A DNA stretch of 64,000 bases. It comes from JAVBOW01 sp031550615 (GTDB lineage Bacteria; Bacteroidota; Bacteroidia; Bacteroidales; Rikenellaceae). Made by a program: the position numbers and the translations under genes. Below, piece after piece: positions 58,942-64,000 of the stretch. Below the pieces are notes generated by a model. The model ran no database searches and was not told the origin of the DNA. It was given only the letters and a program-made list of their open reading frames with translations. Positions within the stretch are counted from its first letter, which is position 1. Each line of letters opens with the position of its first letter. The stretch spans positions 1-64,000 of the forward strand of contig JAVBOL010000021.1 in assembly GCA_031550615.1 (NCBI GenBank), read 5' to 3'.

Positions 58942-60000
58942 TTAAAAACGCAAACCCAACCCGGCTTGTACGGCGCTCATATCCTCCCTATGCTTGCGGC
59001 TCTTTTTGCCGGTAGTGAAATCCGTGATGTCGGTAGTGGCGGAAGCGGCAATAAAGCTGAGCCGGAAACCGACAAAACTTTTAGAATGGCCGAGCCTGAG
59101 GTCATACCCCAGCCCCAGTATCGAGCCCGCCCCGACCACGTGTACGGAATTGGCGATGTGGCGCTCCAGCTTCACATCCTGATCATGCAGCGCAAATCCC
59201 AGCGACGCGTCGCAGTACATGATGTTGCGGCCTCTGCGGTCTGCAGTTCTGAACATGACCGACGGCCCCGCAAAGAGCATCGACACTTCGTTACGCATCT
59301 CTGTCTGCCTACCCTCGTAATGGTTGTACATCGTGCGCAGACCGATACCGAAAGAATTGCCCATAAAGTAATGGGCATCAGCCCCCACGGACGTCCCGTT
59401 GAGCGTTTTTTCCAGAAACTGCCTGGCTTCGGGAGCGAGACCAGGCAACAAACCACCTATACGGTGGGCATACGCCCCGTCTATGCCTATCCTCCATCGG
59501 GGCAGGTTTTTGTCCTTGAGAAGCCTGGTTTCTTGTTCGCTCAGGCTCCGCGGGTAGCAATTATCGGACGATACGGACCCAGCAAGCGCGGTCGGGGGAG
59601 AAGGTTGCTGGGGCGCCCCAGCCTGGGCGTATACCGAATGCCCGGCATCAGGCCAGTAGAGAAGTAATCCGCTGATGCGGTGGCACGAGTTGCCCGGAGG
59701 AGGTCCGGTCTGAAGGTGCCGGGTGATCCTGATCGCGTTGGCCCCGGCTTTGCGCGCCTCTTTCCTGGCCAGCCCAACCACGTCCTCATAGGTGCAGTTG
59801 GTCGTAAAGCCGGTATCATCGATATTGAATTCGCCGATAACATAGGCGTCTTCGGGAAGGGGGGCATCTCCTGTGATGACTACCACCTGCTGGTCGGCGC
59901 TTAGCGGGGGCGCGATGGAGGTAAGGGTCACCCCGACGTAGGGCGAGCATGAAACAAAAAGCGCCATCAGGGACGCCACAGACAGGAGATAACGGGTCAT
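58942..60000 (-). CDS. Hypothetical lipoprotein with barrel-like C-terminus
   Basis: A 352-residue protein with lipobox FVSC (Cys about 18). Residues about 40-105 (VVVITGDAPLPEDAYVIGEF, then EARKAGANAIRITRH) resemble small envelope lipoprotein domains with a YDGD/heavy-metal-binding-like fold. Residues about 165-352 are alternating strands (IGIDGAYAHRIGGLL to MSAVQAGLGLRF) ending in Phe, like an outer-membrane barrel. The function is unknown. It is single, between the sigma-54 regulator and panD. Confidence 0.65.
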   Translation of the reverse strand: MTRYLLSVASLMALFVSCSPYVGVTLTSIAPPLSADQQVVVITGDAPLPEDAYVIGEFNIDDTGFTTNCTYEDVVGLARKEARKAGANAIRITRHLQTGPPPGNSCHRISGLLLYWPDAGHSVYAQAGAPQQPSPPTALAGSVSSDNCYPRSLSEQETRLLKDKNLPRWRIGIDGAYAHRIGGLLPGLAPEARQFLEKTLNGTSVGADAHYFMGNSFGIGLRTMYNHYEGRQTEMRNEVSMLFAGPSVMFRTADRRGRNIMYCDASLGFALHDQDVKLERHIANSVHVVGAGSILGLGYDLRLGHSKSFVGFRLSFIAASATTDITDFTTGKKSRKHREDMSAVQAGLGLRF

Positions 60001-60108
60001 ACGGATCGCGTTTAGGGTTAGCGTTTTACAAAAATACGAAAAGTCCCCGTAAAAAAGCCGCCGTTTACAAAAAAACGGCGGCCTCTCGATATGCGTTATA
60101 GTTTCGTT

Positions 60109-60462
60109 TTACTTCACCACGCGGTTGGTCGCAGAGTCGGGGAACACCACCCAGGGCGAAAACGTTTTGGCCTGTTCGAAGTCCATGGTGGCGAACGACA
60201 CGATGATAACGATGTCGCCCACGGCCACCAGGCGCGCGGCGGCGCCGTTCAGGCATATAGCCCCGCTGCCCCTTTCGCCTTTGATGACGTAGGTCTCCAG
60301 CCTCTCGCCGTTGTTGATGTTGAGCACCTGCACCTTTTCGCCCACGATCAGGTTGGCCGCGTCCATCAGGTCTTCGTCGATGGTTATGCTGCCCACGTAA
60401 TTGAGGTTGGCCTCGGTCACGCTTACACGGTGGATCTTCGATTTGAGTACTTCTATGGTCAT
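60109..60462 (-). CDS. panD: Aspartate 1-decarboxylase
   Basis: A 117-residue pyruvoyl enzyme that makes beta-alanine for pantothenate. Self-cleavage occurs at Gly24-Ser25 in NYVGSITIDE, giving the pyruvoyl group on Ser25. Lys9, Tyr22 and the Arg/Tyr residues expected of PanD (LETYVIKGERGSGAICLNGAAARL) are present. The length is normal. It lies 13 bp downstream of panC on the same strand. Confidence 0.96.
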   Translation of the reverse strand: MTIEVLKSKIHRVSVTEANLNYVGSITIDEDLMDAANLIVGEKVQVLNINNGERLETYVIKGERGSGAICLNGAAARLVAVGDIVIIVSFATMDFEQAKTFSPWVVFPDSATNRVVK

Positions 60463-60475
60463 GGCCCGGATCTGT

Positions 60476-61294
60476 TTAAAATGCTATGTTGTCGATCAGG
60501 CGGACGGCACCGGCCTGTACGGCGATGCAGCCTCGCGCGCCCGGTTGCCAGCTTTCGAGGCGGGCGAGGGTGAGCGGATCGACTATATTCATATATATAA
60601 CGTCCAGCAGGGGGTTTTCATTGACCCTCGCGGCGATAATTCCTTCAGTTTGCGCGGGCGTCGCGGCGCGGTGCTCCACACCCCACCTGAGCGCACGGTA
60701 GATCTGCGGCGCGGCCTCGCGGTGGGCGGGGGTCAGCAGGGCGTTGCGCGAACTCTTGGCAAGGCCGTCGTCTTCGCGCACGATGTCGCACTCGACGATC
60801 TCCACCGGGGCTTTCAGCTGCTCCACCAGGGCACGGATCACGGCTACCTGCTGGAAATCCTTCTGCCCGAAGTACGCCCTGGCCGGACGCACGATGTCGA
60901 AAAGGCGGCTCACGACCTGCGCCACGCCGTTAAAGTGGCCGGGACGCGTCGCCCCCTCCATCACCTTGTCGATCTGCCCGAAGTCGAAAACGCGTGTGTC
61001 CGGCTCAGGGTATATCTCCCCGACCGAAGGCACGAAAACGGCGTCCACGCCCGCCTGGCGCAACATCGCCAGGTCGGCTTCGGGCGTGCGCGGATAGCTC
61101 CGCAGGTCAGCCGGGTCGTTAAACTGCGTGGGGTTGACGAAAACGCTCACCACCACCGTCACGCATTCGCGGCGGCAGCGCTCGACCAGCGAGATATGAC
61201 CGCTGTGCAACGCTCCCATGGTAGGCACGAAACCCACGTCGGGACGGCCGGCCAGATAGCCGCACAGCAGGTCGGTCTTTTCGAAAACTTGCAT
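60476..61294 (-). CDS. panC: Pantoate-beta-alanine ligase (pantothenate synthetase)
   Basis: A 272-residue enzyme of the cytidylyltransferase-like fold that joins pantoate and beta-alanine with ATP. PTMGALHSGHISLV (ATP-binding HIGH-type motif), FVNPTQFNDPADLRSYPR, GHFNGVAQVVSRLF and YFGQKDFQQVAVI are the family signatures. KSSRNALL holds the KMSKS-like loop. The start at 61294 is chosen because the family N-terminus begins there; a frame 30 codons longer is rejected. It forms an operon with panD. Confidence 0.95.
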   Translation of the reverse strand: MQVFEKTDLLCGYLAGRPDVGFVPTMGALHSGHISLVERCRRECVTVVVSVFVNPTQFNDPADLRSYPRTPEADLAMLRQAGVDAVFVPSVGEIYPEPDTRVFDFGQIDKVMEGATRPGHFNGVAQVVSRLFDIVRPARAYFGQKDFQQVAVIRALVEQLKAPVEIVECDIVREDDGLAKSSRNALLTPAHREAAPQIYRALRWGVEHRAATPAQTEGIIAARVNENPLLDVIYMNIVDPLTLARLESWQPGARGCIAVQAGAVRLIDNIAF

Positions 61295-61446
61295 CGTCAG
61301 GCGTTTTACGGCGCAAAGGTATATCAAAATTCCAACATAGCAAGCGAAAAAGCTCCCGGCCCCGCGCGGCCCGGCAACCTGCACAATAATCCATACGGCT
61401 GACCGGCGCCGGTTAAGCCATTTTCAGGGCGCTTCCTATCCGCCGC

Positions 61447-61532
61447 GCGCAAGCAGCCGGACAATGCGCAAGCAGCCGGACAAATGCAGCGTTTTTCGTA
61501 CGTTTTGTCCTTAACATTTGTACGTTTTGTCC
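61447..61532 (+). promoter_or_regulatory. Paired repeats upstream of the OmpA-family gene
   Basis: GCGCAAGCAGCCGGACA occurs at 61447-61463 and 61466-61482. GTACGTTTTGTCC occurs at 61498-61510 and about 61520-61532. The shared hexamer GGACAA appears twice forward and twice inverted, with about two-turn spacing within each pair, suggesting an operator array. Confidence 0.5.
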
Positions 61533-61554
61533 ACATGCGTATTCGTTACGGGGC

Positions 61555-61562
61555 TAACTTTG
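61555..61562 (+). promoter_or_regulatory. -7 promoter box of the OmpA-family gene
   Basis: TAACTTTG; a TTTG at 61526-61529 is a possible -33 box, though the spacer of 25 nt is long. Leader about 60 nt. Confidence 0.5.
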
Positions 61563-61627
61563 TACTATTAGGGTCTGGGCGCAGACAGCGTCCAGCTATC
61601 ACAACATTCTTAAATAAAATACCAATT

Positions 61628-63016
61628 ATGAAAAGAACCTTTACTTTATTAATGGCCGTCGCGTTGCTTGCGCCGGCGGCCACACGCGCCGAAGATCAGC
61701 CGAAACACGAGCTTTCGGTGATGGGCGCGGGCGGCGTTTCGACGCTGCGTTACAACCTGACGGCTGGCGACAACCCCCTGCGCCCCGGTTTCCAGTTCGG
61801 GTTGGGCTATAACTACTTCATCACACCCCGCCTGGATGTCGGCACGGGCGTAGAGATGGGATTCTACTACAACCGCGTCACGCTCGACGAGGGCACTTCG
61901 TTCAGTTCGAAAATTTCCATACTGGGCTACAAGGACACCTACCACATGGATTATATGGCCAGGGCGACGGGATACGTAGAGAAACAGCGCACCGTCATGG
62001 TCAATATCCCCATATCGATCCGCTACAACATGCCGCTGACCGGCAGGACAGCCCTGTTCCTCTCGGCAGGGTATAAACTGGGGCTACCTGTAAGCACCTC
62101 ATTCCGAACGACTACCGACTTTGTGCAGACATCTATGTTGGAACAAATTGACGGAGGCTATCGTTACGAATTTGTTGAAGACTTGGAGGAAGAGCAGGCA
62201 AATTTCGGCATCGGTCACAAAGACGGCTGGAAGAACAAGGGGGACTACCGCCTCGGAATGTCGCACTCACTGACCGGAGAGGCTGGCTTGCGGTTCGCCC
62301 TGAAAGGCACCAAACGCCTCTACGCTGGCGCATTCATAGACTATGGCATGAATTGCATCCGCAGCGAAGGTAAATCCAATGCGACGATAGTCAATCCAAG
62401 TTACTCATTGCTCATCGGCAGCGCATTCAACCGTGGAGGATCGAGCGTGCTCGAAATCCCGGGTGCCGCCTCGCACGTGCGCACCCTGGCATTCGGGTTG
62501 AAACTTCGCCTGGCCTTCTCGCCCCGCTGCGCGAAACCTGTGCCCGCAGTAATCCCATGCGCCCCCGCGCCCAAGCCGGAGCCAGCACCTGCACCGGCTC
62601 CCGCACCAAAACCCGCTCCGGTCGTGATGACCCCCGCACCCACAGCCCCCGCGCAGACCCTCACCGCCGCCGAGCGCCAACTGATAGCCAGCCGCATAAC
62701 ATACGGCGATGTGAACAACACGTCTTTAAGCGAGAACAGCCGCGAGATACTCGACATGGTGGCCACGCTGATGCAGGACAAGCCCTGGCTCAATCTGATC
62801 GTCGAAGGTCACACCTGCGACCTTGGCAGCGACGCCGTAAACGAGCGCCTCGGCATGCAACGCGCCCAGGCGGCAGCCGACTACCTCGCCTCGAAAGGCG
62901 TAGACAGTTCGCGTGTGAGCGTGCTGAGCAAATCGTCACGCGAACCGCTCGTGCCCAACACATCCGAGGACAACCGCCGCATCAACCGCCGCGCGGAGCT
63001 CAAACCAATACAATAA
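61628..63016 (+). CDS. OmpA-family outer-membrane protein
   Basis: A 462-residue protein. A signal peptide (residues 1-21, ending TRAE) is followed by a beta-barrel-like region (about 25-300), a Pro/Ala hinge of PAP repeats (about 312-345), and an OmpA C-terminal peptidoglycan-binding domain (about 352-462). The latter has LIVEGHTCDLGSDAVNERLGMQRAQAAADYL and a final DNRRINRRAE, with the diaminopimelate-contacting Asp/Arg. It anchors the outer membrane to the wall. The start at 61628 (MKRTFTLL) is chosen for the signal peptide. A repeat array lies upstream; a lipoprotein gene follows 21 bp later. Confidence 0.92.
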   Translation: MKRTFTLLMAVALLAPAATRAEDQPKHELSVMGAGGVSTLRYNLTAGDNPLRPGFQFGLGYNYFITPRLDVGTGVEMGFYYNRVTLDEGTSFSSKISILGYKDTYHMDYMARATGYVEKQRTVMVNIPISIRYNMPLTGRTALFLSAGYKLGLPVSTSFRTTTDFVQTSMLEQIDGGYRYEFVEDLEEEQANFGIGHKDGWKNKGDYRLGMSHSLTGEAGLRFALKGTKRLYAGAFIDYGMNCIRSEGKSNATIVNPSYSLLIGSAFNRGGSSVLEIPGAASHVRTLAFGLKLRLAFSPRCAKPVPAVIPCAPAPKPEPAPAPAPAPKPAPVVMTPAPTAPAQTLTAAERQLIASRITYGDVNNTSLSENSREILDMVATLMQDKPWLNLIVEGHTCDLGSDAVNERLGMQRAQAAADYLASKGVDSSRVSVLSKSSREPLVPNTSEDNRRINRRAELKPIQ

Positions 63017-63037
63017 CCCGCTAATATTTAAAAGATC

Positions 63038-63691
63038 ATGAAAACTATATTACGCACCCTGCCCCTGTTCGCCCTTTGCGCGTCGCTGGCCATGTGCACA
63101 AAACTCGACGACCCACAGGCATTCGCCACCTCATACGAGGCAGACCAGGTGATACCCTATGAAGGGGGCACGGTCACATTCAACGTTTACGCCGCCCCCG
63201 GCGATCACTGGACGATAGAATGGATCACTGACGATCTGGACCGCCGCCCGCCGATGAATAATTGGGAGTTGAGCCAACTTGAAGGCACCGGCAACGCCAC
63301 CATCACAGTATCGGCCGAAGAAGGCGCGGAATACGTTATACGGCACGACTTAGTAGTCACATGCGCAGACCAGAGGCAGGCCCTTCGTATAACCCAGGCG
63401 AGCCAGGAGGGTTTCCGTTGCCAAGCACTGCAAATAACAGACTGGAACTGGGAAGGAGATCCTGTGTGGAGTGACTTCACACAGGCAGAGTTCAGTACCC
63501 GCTGGTGGCTCGTATCGAAACCTGACTGGGTTCTGGAATTAAACATAACCCAAGGCTATCCGGGCTGGCATTTCTTCCAGGCACTTTATGCTCACAATGA
63601 AATGATGCATGAAGAGGGCGAGCTGGTATTCGCAGGTCCGGGCGGTGAGAGGTACATCATTCCTGTCAGCATAGACATCGATAGCGACTAA
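63038..63691 (+). CDS. Lipoprotein with BACON-like beta-sandwich
   Basis: A 217-residue protein with a lipobox LAMC (Cys about residue 20). Residues about 38-125 (VIPYEGGTVTFNVYAAPGDHWTIEW to LVVTCADQRQALRITQAS) have the beta-strand pattern and the closing ITQ of BACON domains, which often bind mucins or polysaccharides in Bacteroidetes. The C-terminal part is Trp-rich (DWNWEGDPVWSDF). It lies 21 bp after the OmpA-family gene, probably in one transcript, and would sit at the outer membrane. Confidence 0.65.
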   Translation: MKTILRTLPLFALCASLAMCTKLDDPQAFATSYEADQVIPYEGGTVTFNVYAAPGDHWTIEWITDDLDRRPPMNNWELSQLEGTGNATITVSAEEGAEYVIRHDLVVTCADQRQALRITQASQEGFRCQALQITDWNWEGDPVWSDFTQAEFSTRWWLVSKPDWVLELNITQGYPGWHFFQALYAHNEMMHEEGELVFAGPGGERYIIPVSIDIDSD

Positions 63692-63716
63692 ATGACGGGG
63701 CATCTGAAAAACAGAC

Positions 63717-63745
63717 GGCCACCCCTTGCGGGGTGGCTGTTTTTG
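63717..63745 (+). terminator. Terminator after the BACON-like lipoprotein gene
   Basis: GCCACCCC pairs with GGGGTGGC around a short loop, then five Ts. Confidence 0.85.
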
Positions 63746-63747
63746 TA

Positions 63748-63755
63748 TAGTTTTG
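63748..63755 (+). promoter_or_regulatory. -7 promoter box of the last gene
   Basis: TAGTTTTG fits TAnnTTTG; it lies directly after the terminator and about 21 bp before the ATG. Confidence 0.4.
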
Positions 63756-63776
63756 CAGCGTCTTTAGGATTTAATA

Positions 63777-64000
63777 ATGAAAGCTTTCGCAACGATCGCC
63801 CTGCTGGTGCTCTCCAACGTATTCATGACCTTTGCCTGGTACGGCCACCTGCGCTTCGGCTCGGCATCATGGCTCGTCCGCTGGGGACTGCCCGGGATCA
63901 TTCTGGTCAGCTGGGGCATCGCCCTGCTGGAATATTGCTTCCAGGTGCCGGCCAACCGCATAGGCTTCGAGGGCAACGGGGGCCCGTTCACGATATGGCA
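63777..64000 (+). CDS. DUF486-type small membrane protein (partial, cut by window end)
   Basis: The first 74 residues of a multi-helix membrane protein. NVFMTFAWYGHLRFG and ISWG-like VSWGIALLEYCFQVPANRIG followed by a GGPF block are hallmarks of DUF486, proteins of about 110 residues related to drug/metabolite transporters. The 3' end lies beyond the window. It has its own -7 box. Confidence 0.82.
   Translation, partial: MKAFATIALLVLSNVFMTFAWYGHLRFGSASWLVRWGLPGIILVSWGIALLEYCFQVPANRIGFEGNGGPFTIW

Noticed and set aside
1..64000. CRISPR array, rRNA operon, replication origin or prophage
   Set aside because: No regularly spaced direct repeats, no rRNA-like stretches, no dnaA boxes with dnaA, and no phage structural genes were seen.

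Overview
The window looks like a chromosome segment of a Bacteroidales bacterium, most likely Alistipes or another Rikenellaceae member (inference). The evidence is the recurring Bacteroidetes-type -7 promoter box (TAnnTTTG) before many genes, the near absence of Shine-Dalgarno sequences, an LpxC-FabZ fusion, DUF3078 and LptE-family proteins, and a GC-rich core. No rRNA, CRISPR array, integrase or replication origin is visible.

Left part (1 to about 9.45 kb): an AT-rich accessory island. It holds a winged-helix fragment, an AbiH-type abortive-infection gene, several small unknown ORFs, a strong promoter followed by a highly structured RNA, a penicillin-binding-protein-like lipoprotein, an ADP-ribosylglycohydrolase, a WG-repeat protein and an FKBP-like protein. 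Five copies of a roughly 58-bp imperfect palindrome (consensus core GTGACAYAATTTT, then GGGTATA, then AAAATTRYGTCAC) lie immediately after stop codons and, in three cases, directly before the next start codon. This gives a gene-plus-palindrome cassette layout and is the most interesting feature of the window. The island ends at a tRNA-Thr(GGT) gene whose D-loop carries a 33-nt hairpin insertion, followed by a decayed IS3-family element and a 3' remnant of what looks like a LytTR regulator gene.

Core part (9.5 to 64 kb): ordinary chromosomal genes, often in short operons separated by strong hairpin terminators. In order: gdhA; a GNAT-like protein with aspA and hydG; waaA with a Crp/Fnr regulator; ohr; a ROK kinase; a TonB-like protein; lpxC/fabZ with lpxA; dcp. 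Next comes a four-gene operon that joins an unusual polar amino-acid ABC transporter to a SpoIIE phosphatase and a STAS anti-anti-sigma factor. Then: a PrsW-like membrane protein; an AT-rich acyltransferase; exbB-exbD with a metallo-beta-lactamase-fold gene; a peptidase C26-dipeptidase M19 fusion with an SpmA-SpmB fusion; mannonate genes (an SDR oxidoreductase and uxuA); a DUF3089 lipoprotein opposite a membrane AraC regulator; an HEXXH-containing propeller protein with an eIF1/SUI1-like protein; a DUF4435 gene with lpxB; a DUF3078 gene with an S41 protease; nfo; an acyl-CoA ligase; a shortened queG; a sigma-54 regulator with lptE, a TPR-like gene and secG; panC-panD; and an OmpA-family gene with a BACON-like lipoprotein gene.

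Together the core covers lipid A/Kdo synthesis (lpxC/fabZ, lpxA, lpxB, waaA), LPS export (lptE), nitrogen and amino-acid metabolism (gdhA, aspA), pantothenate synthesis and envelope energy transduction. All calls were made by reading the sequence and translations; no database search was run.
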